This document shows positions 17,125-25,837 of a stretch of 64,000 nt of DNA, one piece after another (the first letter of the stretch is position 1; every line of letters starts with the position of its first letter). The notes below the pieces were generated by a model, which did not search any database, was not told the DNA's origin, and saw only the letters and a list, made by a program, of their open reading frames with translations. Origin of the DNA: an uncultured Polaribacter sp. (GTDB lineage Bacteria > Bacteroidota > Bacteroidia > Flavobacteriales > Flavobacteriaceae); contig NZ_CANMHM010000001.1 in NCBI RefSeq assembly GCF_947497695.1, forward strand, positions 372,001 through 436,000, given 5' to 3'. The position numbers and the translations under genes were made by a program.

Positions 17125-18393
17125 ATGGCTAAAAATGATCCTTATGCAGCACTAAGAATAAAAGAATTCAATATTTTTTTATTTGTAAGATTCCTCTTAG
17201 TTTTTGGTTGGTCTATGCAGTTTATTGTTATAGAATGGCAAGTATATTCTATAACAAAAGACCCACTTTCTTTAGGTATTATTGGTTTAATGGAAATTAT
17301 TCCTGCATTTTCAATGGCGTTATTTGCTGGTCATATTGTAGATCAAAAAGAAAAAAGAAATTTATTGGCACTTTGTACCGCTGCTTTTTCTTTGATTAGT
17401 TTGGGATTATTTTTTTTAACATCAGAAAGTATTGTTGGTAATTGGTCTACAAATTCAGTTTTATACACTATTTATGCATTGGTTTTCTTTGGCGGATTTT
17501 TACGTTCTTTTTTTGGACCTACAATTTTTTCTTTGGTTGCTTTATTAGTTCCTAAAAAAATATATCATAATGCTGCAACTTGGAGTACTAGTACTTGGAA
17601 AACAGCTTCTGTTTCTGGAGCGTTATTTGGTGGTTTTTTTATTAGTTGGATAGGTGTTGATATGACACTTTGTTTGGTCTTTATTCTAGTAATTTTATCA
17701 TTATTTTTTACTTTTTTTATCAGTAAAAAACCTATTTTAAACACAAAAATTGGCGAACCAGTAATGCAAAGTTTAAAGGCAGGTGTAAAATTTGTATTTA
17801 ACAACAAGGTAATTTTAGGTGTTTTAAGCTTAGATATGATTGCAGTATTATTTGGCGGAACTGTAGCCATTTTAGCCGTTTTTGCTCAAGATGTGTTAGA
17901 AGTAGGTCCTCAAGGTTTTGGTATTTTAAATGCTTCTATTTCTATTGGTAGCATTGTTACCATGTTAATTACAACGTATATACCTATCAACAAAAATACA
18001 GGTAAAAAAATGCTAGTTTCTGTTTTTATTTTTGGTCTTAGTATTATTGCTTTTGGTCTTTCTTCTATTTTTTGGGTAAGTTTGTTAGCATTATTTATAA
18101 GTGGTGCTGCAGATGGAATTTCGATGGTTATTCGTCAAACAATTTTACAATTAAAAACACCAGATGATATGAGAGGTAGAGTTTCTTCTGTAAACTCTAT
18201 GTTTGTAGGTTCATCTAATGAGTTAGGTGCTTTTGAAAGCGGTTTAGCTGCTAAATTATTAGGCCCTGTAATTGCAGTTGTTTTTGGTGGAACCATGACT
18301 TTAATAACTGTTGTAACTATTGGTGCTTTAAACCCAACTTTAAGAAATTTAGATTTAACTGCTGATATTGAAGCGAATGAAAAAGAAACGTAA
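17125..18393 (+). CDS. MFS transporter (MFS_3/EntS-like)
   Basis: 422 residues, about twelve transmembrane helices in two halves. The region LMEIIPAFSMALFAGHIVDQKEKRNLL corresponds to the loop 2-3 motif of the EntS-type exporter group, and DGISMVIRQTILQLKTPDDMRGRVSSVNSMFVGSSNELGAFESG is the well-conserved helix 10-11 region of the same group. Relatives export siderophores or drugs; the cargo is not determinable. The start follows the previous stop by 1 bp. Confidence 0.88.
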   Translation: MAKNDPYAALRIKEFNIFLFVRFLLVFGWSMQFIVIEWQVYSITKDPLSLGIIGLMEIIPAFSMALFAGHIVDQKEKRNLLALCTAAFSLISLGLFFLTSESIVGNWSTNSVLYTIYALVFFGGFLRSFFGPTIFSLVALLVPKKIYHNAATWSTSTWKTASVSGALFGGFFISWIGVDMTLCLVFILVILSLFFTFFISKKPILNTKIGEPVMQSLKAGVKFVFNNKVILGVLSLDMIAVLFGGTVAILAVFAQDVLEVGPQGFGILNASISIGSIVTMLITTYIPINKNTGKKMLVSVFIFGLSIIAFGLSSIFWVSLLALFISGAADGISMVIRQTILQLKTPDDMRGRVSSVNSMFVGSSNELGAFESGLAAKLLGPVIAVVFGGTMTLITVVTIGALNPTLRNLDLTADIEANEKET

Positions 18394-18488
18394 TTTTTAA
18401 AAAATCAATAAGAAACGTAGCAATGGATTAAACATCCAGAGGTAGCTTTAACAGACATTGATTCTTTTTTAATTAATTCACTAACAAA

Positions 18489-19250
18489 TTACTCTGGTAT
18501 TGTTCTATAATTAGCTAACAAAATAGTCCAATCGTAATTATTAAAATTTATGCATTTTGGTTTTTCTGATGTAATACCGTATTTAAAAAGAATTTTTTTA
18601 GCACCACTTTTTCCTCCAAAATCTGCACGAAACCAAGACATTAAAGGAGTAATATTTGCTGTTTTTGTTTCTGTATAATAAGAAGTTTGTTCTTTTAAAT
18701 ATGCAGTAGTCATAAAATCGAATTCTTTATTTAAACTTTCAGAGTTATAGATAGCAACAGGAGGACAGCTTTTTGCTCCACAATTCAGTGCAAAATGAAT
18801 TCGCCAATCAATATTTTTAACTCTTAATTTACGCTCCCATTTTGGTCTAAACCATTTACGTAAATAACCTAAGCTCAATTTTATTCTCGATTTTCTTAAA
18901 ATACCATGTTCGATATCATCAAAAGATAATAATTCTCCTGCAATCTTTATTCTTTTAGCACCAAAATAAGTTCCTTTATCTTCATATAATTTAGGATTAT
19001 CAGAAAGTGAAATTTGTATAAAAGAATTATAAATATTAACCCAAAAAGCTATTTTTTGTTGATCGGTTTTTAATTGACTAACCAACTCATTTAATGTACT
19101 ATTAGCTAATATTTTTACTTCTTTATCGATAGGTTTTTCATCAATAATTTTTTTTAATAATTCTTGTGAAACTTTCTCGTAGTTTATATTTTTTTGACTG
19201 TAAACAAATATGTTTGATAAAAATAATAGTGTTAAATAAAAGGGTTTCAT
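18489..19250 (-). CDS. DUF547 domain-containing exported protein
   Basis: 253 residues. Signal peptide MKPFYLTLLFLSNIFVYSQ. DUF547 landmarks follow: KIAFWVNIYNSFIQISL, FDDIEHGILR, and NCGAKSCPPVAIY with its conserved Cys pair. The fold is thought to be papain/transglutaminase-like, with the Cys as candidate nucleophile, but no activity is established. It is divergent, with only 23 bp between, from a TIGR04283-type glycosyltransferase; these two families commonly neighbour one another in arsenosugar loci. Confidence 0.85.
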   Translation of the reverse strand: MKPFYLTLLFLSNIFVYSQKNINYEKVSQELLKKIIDEKPIDKEVKILANSTLNELVSQLKTDQQKIAFWVNIYNSFIQISLSDNPKLYEDKGTYFGAKRIKIAGELLSFDDIEHGILRKSRIKLSLGYLRKWFRPKWERKLRVKNIDWRIHFALNCGAKSCPPVAIYNSESLNKEFDFMTTAYLKEQTSYYTETKTANITPLMSWFRADFGGKSGAKKILFKYGITSEKPKCINFNNYDWTILLANYRTIPE

Positions 19251-19273
19251 AAAATTTTACGTATGTTTAATTA

Positions 19274-19978
19274 ATGATAATAAGTATAATAATTCCTGTA
19301 TACAACGAACAAGAAAATCTAGTAAAAAGTTTGTCGTTTTTAAACGAACAAGCTAACAAGTTTCCGATAGAAATAATTATTTCTAATTCACCTGAAACAA
19401 CAGATCTAAGTAAAGACGTTTGTAATAATTTTGATAAAGTTACCTTTTTTGATAGTAATAAAAAAGGAAGAGCAGTTCAAATGAATTATGGAGCAAGTAA
19501 AGCCAAAGGAGATTTATTAATGTTTTTACATGCTGATACAGCATTGCCAGAAGATTTTTATAATCAAGTAAAAGCAGCAGTAAAAAAAGGAAATAAGGCA
19601 GGTTTTTTTGCTTATAGGTTTGATAGAGAATCCTTTTTATTAAATATAAATAGTAGACTAACAACAAGAGATGGTATTTTTGCAGGAGCAGGTGATCAAT
19701 GTCAGTTTTTTACCAAAGAAGTTTTTGAAGATTTGGGTGGTTACAATGAAGATTATTGTATTATGGAAGATTTTGAAATGATAGACAGAATTAGAAAACA
19801 AAATATTGCTTATCAAATTATTCAGTCTAAGGCAACTGTGAGTGCCAGAAAATATAATGGTAATTCTTGGTTAAAAGTTAATGCAATTAATGGATATGTT
19901 TTCTTGCAATACAAGTTGGGAGTCCATCCTACTAAATTAAGAAAAGCATATAAAAACTTATTGAGAGAAAGTGTGTAA
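19274..19978 (+). CDS. TIGR04283-type glycosyltransferase (arsenosugar-associated), family 2
   Basis: 234 residues, GT-A fold. SIIIPVYNEQENL at the start, NKKGRAVQMNYGASKAKGDLLMFLHADTALP with the HAD metal-binding motif, FFAYRFD, AGAGDQCQFFTKEVFEDLGGYNE and IMEDFEMIDRIRK define the TIGR04283 subfamily, which is tied by genome context to arsenosugar biosynthesis. The radical SAM enzyme ArsS expected in such a locus is not in this window, so the pathway assignment is only by family. Membrane helices are absent; cytosolic. Confidence 0.85.
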   Translation: MIISIIIPVYNEQENLVKSLSFLNEQANKFPIEIIISNSPETTDLSKDVCNNFDKVTFFDSNKKGRAVQMNYGASKAKGDLLMFLHADTALPEDFYNQVKAAVKKGNKAGFFAYRFDRESFLLNINSRLTTRDGIFAGAGDQCQFFTKEVFEDLGGYNEDYCIMEDFEMIDRIRKQNIAYQIIQSKATVSARKYNGNSWLKVNAINGYVFLQYKLGVHPTKLRKAYKNLLRESV

Positions 19979-19989
19979 AAATTATTTTC

Positions 19990-21648
19990 TTATTCAAATG
20001 TAGTTGCAACTTTTAATTTTTTTTCAAGCTCTGCTTGATGTTTTATAGCAGTTTTATCATCCCAAGAAAAAGCATTTTTAAACAATGCTAAAACATATTC
20101 TTTATACAAGTTTACACTCTTTATATCAAAAAATAAACGTCCAGTTCTTCGCATAAAAAAGTCTGTTGGTGTGCAAGTCATTTCTTGTTCTATAGAGAAT
20201 TCTACTTCTGCTTTTAGCATCTTTTTACCTTCTCCTTCTTCAGACATTTGTAAAGATAAATCATCATATTTTTGTAAAATAATATCGGTTTGTTTCCCAT
20301 AATTATATACTAAATATTGAGCATCTTTTTCATCAAAACCAACCTCTGCAATTCTATTGTGTATAGCATCAATGTAACTTTTTACTTCATTAAAATCTGC
20401 AAACTCACCACCAGAAAGAGCTATTTTCTCGGTTTTAATTTCTCCAAATTCTTTTTCGTACTTACGTTCGTACTTTTTAGCAACCAAATCTACAATACGT
20501 TCTGCCATTTTTCTGTAGCCAGTTAGTTTTCCTCCTGCAATAGAAATTAGTTCTGTATCAGAAACAAAAATTTCATCTTTTCTAGACAATTCACTGGCAG
20601 ATTTGCCTTCTTCATGAATTAAAGGACGCAAACCTGCCCAAGAACTTTGTACATCATCTAAAGAAATAGAAATGTTTGGAAACATATTATTTACTGCCGA
20701 TATTAAATAGGTTGCATCTACTAAGCTTGTATTTACATTGTCTTTATCTTCTTGATAATTAGTGTCTGTTGTGCCAAAATAAGTAACTTTTCCTCTAGGA
20801 ATTGCGAACATCATTCTTCCATCTGGCACATCAAAATAAACAGATTGTTTAACAGGCAATTTTTCATGAGCAACCACTAAATGAACTCCTTTTGTTAAAT
20901 GCAAACGTTTGCCTGTTTTAGAATGATTGGTTTGACGTAAAGTATCTACCCAAGGACCTGTTGCATTTACAACGTATTTTGCATTTATTTTGTAAGATTC
21001 ATCAGAAAAAATATCTTTTACAGTAGCTCCTACAACTTTATTATCTTTGTAAATAAACTCAGTAGCTTCTGTATAATTTATAATTTTCGCATCATAATTT
21101 AAGGCTGTTTTTAATACTTCTAAAGTTAAACGAGCATCATCTGTTCTATATTCTGCATAATAACCAGCACCATTTAAAATACTTTTAGGTAACAAAGGTT
21201 CTTTTTCTAAAGCTTCCTCCTTTTCCATCATTTTTCGTTTGTCTTCTCCTTCAACAGAAGCTAAAATATCATATACCTTTAAACCAATAGATGTTAACCA
21301 AGAACCATAAGTACCACCATCAATTAAAGGTAAAAGCATTTTTTCTGGAACTACTAAATGTGGTGCTAAATCATGTACAATTGCACGTTCTGTCCCTACT
21401 TCTTTTACCAACCAAAAATCGAATTGTTTTAAATAACGTAAACCTCCGTGAATTAGTTTTGTAGATTTGCTAGAAGTACCAGAAGCAAAATCGTTTTTTT
21501 CTATTAAAGCAACCTTCATTCCTCTAGAAGCTGCGTCTAAAGCAATACCTGCGCCAGTAATTCCACCACCAATAATTAGGATATCGAATTCTGTAGTTTG
21601 TAAATCTTTAGTAATATTTTCTCTGTTAAAGAATGTAAAGTTGTTCAT
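19990..21648 (-). CDS. glpD: FAD-dependent glycerol-3-phosphate dehydrogenase
   Basis: 552 residues. FAD-binding Rossmann loop DILIIGGGITGAGIALDAASRGMKVALIEKNDFASGTSSKSTKLIHGGLRYL, split here only by its motifs, is diagnostic of GlpD/GlpA. Later markers are YYAEYRTDDARLTLE, VNATGPWVDTLR, PRGKVTYFGTTDTNY and SIAGGKLTGYRKMAERI. The C-terminal ~130 residues are the helical cap. Oxidises sn-glycerol 3-phosphate to dihydroxyacetone phosphate at the inner membrane, passing electrons to quinone. No glpK or glpF lies beside it. Its stop is 11 bp from the convergent glycosyltransferase stop. Confidence 0.96.
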   Translation of the reverse strand: MNNFTFFNRENITKDLQTTEFDILIIGGGITGAGIALDAASRGMKVALIEKNDFASGTSSKSTKLIHGGLRYLKQFDFWLVKEVGTERAIVHDLAPHLVVPEKMLLPLIDGGTYGSWLTSIGLKVYDILASVEGEDKRKMMEKEEALEKEPLLPKSILNGAGYYAEYRTDDARLTLEVLKTALNYDAKIINYTEATEFIYKDNKVVGATVKDIFSDESYKINAKYVVNATGPWVDTLRQTNHSKTGKRLHLTKGVHLVVAHEKLPVKQSVYFDVPDGRMMFAIPRGKVTYFGTTDTNYQEDKDNVNTSLVDATYLISAVNNMFPNISISLDDVQSSWAGLRPLIHEEGKSASELSRKDEIFVSDTELISIAGGKLTGYRKMAERIVDLVAKKYERKYEKEFGEIKTEKIALSGGEFADFNEVKSYIDAIHNRIAEVGFDEKDAQYLVYNYGKQTDIILQKYDDLSLQMSEEGEGKKMLKAEVEFSIEQEMTCTPTDFFMRRTGRLFFDIKSVNLYKEYVLALFKNAFSWDDKTAIKHQAELEKKLKVATTFE

Positions 21649-21780
21649 TTTTATATTTTTAAATACTTGTTTTAAGAATTTTCTTAAATATAATATAAGT
21701 ATTAAATTTTCTTAAATTTTTCCCTAAAATTACTTTTAAATTTTGTTTATGATGCATTTTCTGCATTTTTATAAAAAACA

Positions 21781-22215
21781 ATGGCAATATCAGATTTATA
21801 TTCTAGCGGAAAACACAAACAACAAATGGGCCATTTTGCAAATATTGTAAAAATAGCAAAAGCAGATGGAATAATTAGTGATGATGAGAAGGCTTTATTA
21901 ACTAAAGCTAGTAAAAATTTAAACATTAGTGAAGATAAGTTTACCACTATTTTAAATAACCCAGAAAAATTTCCAATAAACGCTCCAATAAGTTATGATG
22001 AAAGATTAGAACGTTTATACAGATTATCTAAAATGGTTTTAGCAAACGGAAAGGTTAAATCTGTTGAAGTTAAATTAATGGAAAAAATTGCCATCGGTTT
22101 AAATTTTAAAGTAGAAAAAACAAAACTAATTTGTAAAGAAGCTATTAGTTTAGTCTTAAATAATAGCGATTTAGACGATTTTATAAATGGTATCAAAAAA
22201 GTAGATAAAACATAA
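21781..22215 (+). CDS. TerB-family (DjlA N-terminal-like) protein
   Basis: 144 residues, all-helical. HFANIVKIAKADGIISDDEKALLTKASKNLNIS and LYRLSKMVLANGKVKSVEVKLMEKIAIGLNF are two copies of the TerB pattern, with the acidic D-G-x-I-x-x-x-E loop that resembles a metal site. TerB domains occur in tellurite resistance and DnaJ-like proteins; no other ter genes are nearby, so a tellurite role is not supported. Cytosolic. Convergent with the PPOX-fold gene, 8 bp apart. Confidence 0.82.
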   Translation: MAISDLYSSGKHKQQMGHFANIVKIAKADGIISDDEKALLTKASKNLNISEDKFTTILNNPEKFPINAPISYDERLERLYRLSKMVLANGKVKSVEVKLMEKIAIGLNFKVEKTKLICKEAISLVLNNSDLDDFINGIKKVDKT

Positions 22216-22223
22216 AAAACGAA

Positions 22224-22763
22224 TTAAACAATATTTGTTGGCAAACCATCAATACTAGTTTGGTTTTTTTCTTCCCAGTATTGTTTAATTCCTTTTTCTC
22301 CTTTTTCAGTTGCCCAATCATTTAGCTCGTTTCTTTCGCCTTTATATTCTAAAAACGGAATGGACATTCCACAAGAAGTTAAGGCAGATTCTACAGTAAT
22401 ATCAAAAATTTGACGTGTTCCAGGTGTTTCTGGAAATAGTTTAATTAATTCGTTCCAATTAGCATCACCTTCTTTAATTTCTTTGCCTGTTCCATACAAA
22501 CGTAAAATATTTGGCGAACCTTCAAAAGCACAAAACATGATTGTAATTCTATTATTTTCTAATAAATGTGCAGCAGTTTCATTGCCACTTCCTGTTACGT
22601 TTAGCCATAAAACACGGTTTTCATCAACAACTCTAAAAGAATCCATTCCTTTTGGCGATAAGTTAATTCTGCCAGAAATTGGTGCTGTTGCCACAAAGAA
22701 TATTTTTTGTTCTTTTATGAATTTTTGAAGTCTTGGAGTAATTTTTTTGTAGAATTTAGCCAT
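22224..22763 (-). CDS. Pyridoxamine 5'-phosphate oxidase-fold (PPOX) flavoprotein
   Basis: 179 residues. Split-barrel FMN-binding pattern: ITPRLQKFIKEQKIFFVATAPISGRINLSPKG, NETAAHLLENNRITIMFCAFEG and ILRLYGTGKEI. This is the stand-alone pyridoxamine 5'-phosphate oxidase-related group rather than PdxH itself, which lacks the SPKG variation and is longer at its C-terminus. The physiological substrate is unknown; F420- or heme-related relatives exist. The next gene, on the other strand, starts about 120 bp away. Confidence 0.85.
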   Translation of the reverse strand: MAKFYKKITPRLQKFIKEQKIFFVATAPISGRINLSPKGMDSFRVVDENRVLWLNVTGSGNETAAHLLENNRITIMFCAFEGSPNILRLYGTGKEIKEGDANWNELIKLFPETPGTRQIFDITVESALTSCGMSIPFLEYKGERNELNDWATEKGEKGIKQYWEEKNQTSIDGLPTNIV

Positions 22764-22854
22764 AAAATTTGCTTTACAGAATACTAAATTACAAAATTGA
22801 GCCTTCTTATGCTTTCCAAAAAATTAATTAATAGGATATATTTAAAAATTGTAA

Positions 22855-22862
22855 TAACTTTG
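22855..22862 (+). promoter_or_regulatory. Putative -7 promoter box (TAACTTTG) of the MazEF operon
   Basis: TAACTTTG is a full match to TAnnTTTG, 20 bp before the antitoxin ATG. No matching -33 element is apparent. Confidence 0.45.
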
Positions 22863-22882
22863 TAATAACAAAATTGATAATT

Positions 22883-23128
22883 ATGGAAGTTTCAGTAATA
22901 AAAATTGGTAATTCTAAAGGAATACGCTTTAGTAAAACTATTCTAGAAAAATACAATATTAAAGATAAAGTACAATTGATTTTAGAAAAAGGTAAAATTA
23001 TAATTCAACCAATATCAACTCCAAGAAAAGATTGGGAAGAATCTTTTAAAGAAATGGTAAAAAATGGCGATGACAAATTACTTTTTGATGATGTTTTTGA
23101 AGACGAAATTTTTGAAGAATGGAATTAA
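22883..23128 (+). CDS. MazE-like antitoxin (AbrB/SpoVT fold)
   Basis: 81 residues from the ATG at 22883 (a TTG at 22874 is in frame but unlikely). N-terminal VSVIKIGNSKGIRFSKTILEKYNI and KVQLILEKGKIIIQP form the swapped-hairpin DNA-binding domain of MazE/AbrB. The C-terminal ~35 residues are very acidic (FDDVFEDEIFEEWN), the usual toxin-binding tail. It should bind its own promoter and neutralise the toxin next to it; the toxin gene overlaps by 10 bp, so the pair is co-translated. Confidence 0.88.
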   Translation: MEVSVIKIGNSKGIRFSKTILEKYNIKDKVQLILEKGKIIIQPISTPRKDWEESFKEMVKNGDDKLLFDDVFEDEIFEEWN

Positions 23129-23442
23129 AACAATATGAAATTATTTTAATTAATTTAAACCCTACAGTTGGTAGCGAAATTAATAAAACAAGACCTTGTG
23201 TAATTATTTCGCCAAATGAAATGAATAAATTTCTAAGAACTATTATTGTAGCACCAATGACAACAAGTTCTAAAAATTACCCAACAAGAATTGAAATAAA
23301 ACACAACAACAAAGTAGGTTTTATTGTTGTAGATCAAATAAGAACTGTTGATAAAGCTCGTGTTGTAAAAAGTTTAGGAAAGATGTCTAGACCAGAAATT
23401 AAAGAATTAAAGTCAGTTTTAAAAGAAACTTTTGTAGATTAA
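23119..23442 (+). CDS. MazF/PemK-type endoribonuclease toxin
   Basis: 107 residues. Typical MazF: YEIILINLNPTVGSEINKTRPCVIISPNEMN, with the conserved R-P-x-x-I-S and N-x-x-x-G-S-E-x-x-K-x-R-P core, then TTSSKNYPTRIEI, GFIVVDQIRTVDKARVVKSLG (conserved D-Q-I-R-x-x-D). Cleaves mRNA at short specific sequences when the antitoxin decays. All core residues appear intact, so an active toxin is expected. The NhaC gene starts 17 bp downstream. Confidence 0.92.
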   Translation: MELKQYEIILINLNPTVGSEINKTRPCVIISPNEMNKFLRTIIVAPMTTSSKNYPTRIEIKHNNKVGFIVVDQIRTVDKARVVKSLGKMSRPEIKELKSVLKETFVD

Positions 23443-23459
23443 AATTAAATAAATAGTTT

Positions 23460-24935
23460 ATGGAATATGGATTTCTATCAGTAATACCACCAATTATTGC
23501 TATCATTTTAGCCTTAAGAACCAAACAAGTATATATTGCTTTGTTATTCGGAATTTGGTTTTCTTGGTTAATTATCAAAGGCTGGAATCCATTAGAAGGC
23601 ACTTTAGCAATGATTGAAGGAATGGTAAACGTTTTTCAATCGAAAGGAAATACAAGAACCATTATGTTTAGTGCTTTGGTGGGTTCTTTATTGATATTTA
23701 TTCAATATTCTAAAGGAGTAGAAGGGTTTATCAATATCATCAACAAAAAACTAAAAAAATTAGAAACTAAAAAAACAGGTTTTAGTAGAGTAATGGTGCA
23801 AATTTTAGCAGCTTTTACAGGGCTTTTATTATTTGTAGAAACAAGTATTTCTTCTTTAACAGTTGGTACTTTATACAGACCCATTTTTGATAAATTAAAA
23901 ATTCCAAGAGAAAAATTGGCATACATTGCAGACTCTAGCTCTGCTCCTTCATCTATTTTAATTCCTTTTAATGCTTGGGGAGCTTTTATTATGGGGTTAT
24001 TGTTAACACAAGAAATAGACAAACCTTTTTCTGTGATGATTTCATCAATCAAATATAATTTTTATCCACTTTTAACCATCGTAATTTTGTTTTTTATCAT
24101 TCTTTCAAAAAAAGATTTTGGTTTGATGAAAAAAGCCGAAAAAAGAACCAAGGAAACAGGTTTATTAATGAACAAAGGTTCTAAACCCATGATTTCTGAT
24201 GAAATTACATCATTTCCACCAAAAGAAGGTATTAAAGCCAAAGCTTATAATATGATTGTGCCTCTTTTAACTATGGTTTTAATGATGCCAATTAACTTAA
24301 TTTACACAGGTTGGGATGCTGTAAAAAGTTCAACATCATTTTTAAATCATGCTTCACAAGCAATTGGAGAAGGTTCTGGCTCATCGTCTGTTTTATACGC
24401 AGTAATTACTGCAATTTTAGTGGCAATTACCATGTATTTTATCCAAGGAATTTTAAAACCAAAAGAAGCAATCGATTTAACCTTAAAAGGAATTAGTGAG
24501 TTAATGCCTTTGGCTTTATTAATGTTATTGGCATTTGCAATTGGCGACGCTTGTAAAGAATTAGAAACCGGAATTTATGTTGCAAATGCTACCAAAGAAT
24601 GGCTTTCACCAGAATTATTACCTGCAGTTGTTTTTATCATCAGTTCTTTCATAGCGTTTTCTACAGGAACTTCTTGGGGAACGTTTGCAATTATGTTGGC
24701 AATTGCAGTGCCAATGGCAAATATTCATAATGCAGATATTACAATTGTGGTGGCAGCAACTTTAGGTGGAGGAGTTTTTGGAGATCATTGTTCGCCAATT
24801 TCAGATACCTCAATTATTTCTTCTATGGCTTCTGCAAGTGATCATATAGATCATGTAAAAACACAGTTGCCTTATGCATTATTTGGTGGTGTAATTACAG
24901 TTGTTTTGTATTTGATTATTGGGTTTTTTGGTTGA
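23460..24935 (+). CDS. NhaC-family Na+/H+ antiporter
   Basis: 491 residues with about twelve membrane helices. Segments such as FSALVGSLLIFIQYSKGVEGF, DSSSAPSSILIPFNAWGAF, and FSTGTSWGTFAIMLAIAVPMA plus GGGVFGDHCSPISDTSIISSMASASDHIDHVKTQLPYA, noted here piecewise, define the NhaC-type antiporter family (also called Na+/H+ antiporter or YuiF/lactate-malate type). Imports protons against sodium export, fitting a marine bacterium; some relatives exchange amino acids or organic acids instead. Directly downstream of the MazEF pair. Confidence 0.88.
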   Translation: MEYGFLSVIPPIIAIILALRTKQVYIALLFGIWFSWLIIKGWNPLEGTLAMIEGMVNVFQSKGNTRTIMFSALVGSLLIFIQYSKGVEGFINIINKKLKKLETKKTGFSRVMVQILAAFTGLLLFVETSISSLTVGTLYRPIFDKLKIPREKLAYIADSSSAPSSILIPFNAWGAFIMGLLLTQEIDKPFSVMISSIKYNFYPLLTIVILFFIILSKKDFGLMKKAEKRTKETGLLMNKGSKPMISDEITSFPPKEGIKAKAYNMIVPLLTMVLMMPINLIYTGWDAVKSSTSFLNHASQAIGEGSGSSSVLYAVITAILVAITMYFIQGILKPKEAIDLTLKGISELMPLALLMLLAFAIGDACKELETGIYVANATKEWLSPELLPAVVFIISSFIAFSTGTSWGTFAIMLAIAVPMANIHNADITIVVAATLGGGVFGDHCSPISDTSIISSMASASDHIDHVKTQLPYALFGGVITVVLYLIIGFFG

Positions 24936-24958
24936 TAGATATAGTTTAAAAAGTGAAT

Positions 24959-25405
24959 ATGGAATTAGAACAAGAAGCAAACAATTTTTATAAAAATGCT
25001 AAGAAGCTTTTCTTTATAGATGGTGTTGGGGCTATTTTGTCTGCTTTTTTATTGGGTTTTGTTTTGGTAAAACTAGAATCTTTTTTTGGAATACCTCCTT
25101 CTGCTTTATATATTTTAGCAATTTTCCCCATCTTTTTTGCAATTTTCGATTTCTACAGTTATCAACAGAAAGATGAAAATAAAATAAAACTATTGTTAAA
25201 AGGAATTGCAATGATGAACTTATTGTATAGCTTGCTATCAATCATTCTAGCAATTTTTCATTACCAAACTATTACATTTTTGGGTTGGATCTATATAATT
25301 GTTGAAATTATAATAATTGTAGTACTTGCATTTTTTGAACTTAAAGAGGTAAAAAAATTAAACAACCAAAACTCCACGTTTTTTAATCTCTTTAATCATA
25401 CGTAA
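24959..25405 (+). CDS. Hypothetical four-helix membrane protein
   Basis: 148 residues from the ATG at 24959; an in-frame GTG two codons upstream is an alternative. Four hydrophobic segments are visible: FIDGVGAILSAFLLGFVLV, ALYILAIFPIFFAIFDFY, MMNLLYSLLSIILAIF and GWIYIIVEIIIIVVLAFFEL, with a short N-terminal polar tail. I do not recognise a named family. Its last 48 bp overlap the end of the convergent gene on the other strand. It lies 23 bp after the NhaC gene and may be co-transcribed with it. Confidence 0.65.
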   Translation: MELEQEANNFYKNAKKLFFIDGVGAILSAFLLGFVLVKLESFFGIPPSALYILAIFPIFFAIFDFYSYQQKDENKIKLLLKGIAMMNLLYSLLSIILAIFHYQTITFLGWIYIIVEIIIIVVLAFFELKEVKKLNNQNSTFFNLFNHT

Positions 25406-25753
25406 AGCACCTTCTTTAATAGTGTTTTCTTTAAAAATAAACGTTTTTTCATACAAGGTGTTTCCTTCAAAAAAAGTTACTTGAAAACGATTGTTTAATT
25501 TAAATAATTCTGGCTGAATAAACTCAATCTTAGCAAAAGAATTTGCAGGAAGCTTGTCTAACTTTTTACGAATTAAAGAAGTTGTTTTTGTTTCAGAAAA
25601 ACCCTGAGAAACAATTACCATCATTTCTAAAGCAACGTTTTTATTATTGATAATATAAACATTCCAATCATCTGTTTTATAAAGGTCGTTAAATTCATAA
25701 ACAACAGCCATTTCAACGCCTGTAACTTCTGGAATTTGGATATCTTTTTTCAT
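25358..25753 (-). CDS. Conserved flavobacterial protein next to pheS
   Basis: 131 residues from the ATG at 25753; a longer frame to 25783 reads through a dispersed repeat and is rejected. The start KKDIQIPEVTGVEMAVVYEF and KTTSLIRKKLDKLPANSFAKIEFI are typical of a protein conserved in this position in flavobacteria, sometimes mislabelled phenylalanyl-tRNA synthetase alpha subunit because of the neighbourhood. No synthetase motif is present. Its 3' end overlaps the convergent membrane-protein gene by 48 bp. Function unknown. Confidence 0.7.
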   Translation of the reverse strand: MKKDIQIPEVTGVEMAVVYEFNDLYKTDDWNVYIINNKNVALEMMVIVSQGFSETKTTSLIRKKLDKLPANSFAKIEFIQPELFKLNNRFQVTFFEGNTLYEKTFIFKENTIKEGALRMIKEIKKRGVLVV

Positions 25754-25759
25754 TTTTCT

Positions 25760-25787
25760 GACACGGATTTCACAGATTTTCACGAAT
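25760..25787 (-). repeat. Dispersed flavobacterial repeat, copy A
   Basis: On the minus strand this reads ATTCGTGAAAATCTGTGAAA followed by TCCGTGTC and ends 6 bp before the ATG of the pheS-linked gene. It is the same motif as those at 40611-40637 and 42338-42356, and in each case it stands in the 5' leader of a gene in the same orientation. Confidence 0.75.
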
Positions 25788-25802
25788 TTTTTTGCAACAA
25801 TT

Positions 25803-25819
25803 CCTTCCCTTTAGGAAGG
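25803..25819 (-). terminator. Hairpin after pheS
   Basis: On the minus strand CCTTCC-TAAAG-GGAAGG forms a 6-bp GC-rich stem about 20 bp past the pheS stop. No T run follows, so it may be an RNA-end-protecting hairpin or a dispersed repeat rather than a classical terminator. Confidence 0.4.
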
Positions 25820-25837
25820 TTGGAATGGGTTTGTTTT

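Noticed and set aside
22883..23442. Mobile element carrying the MazEF pair
   Set aside because: No transposase, integrase or terminal repeats seen around the pair.
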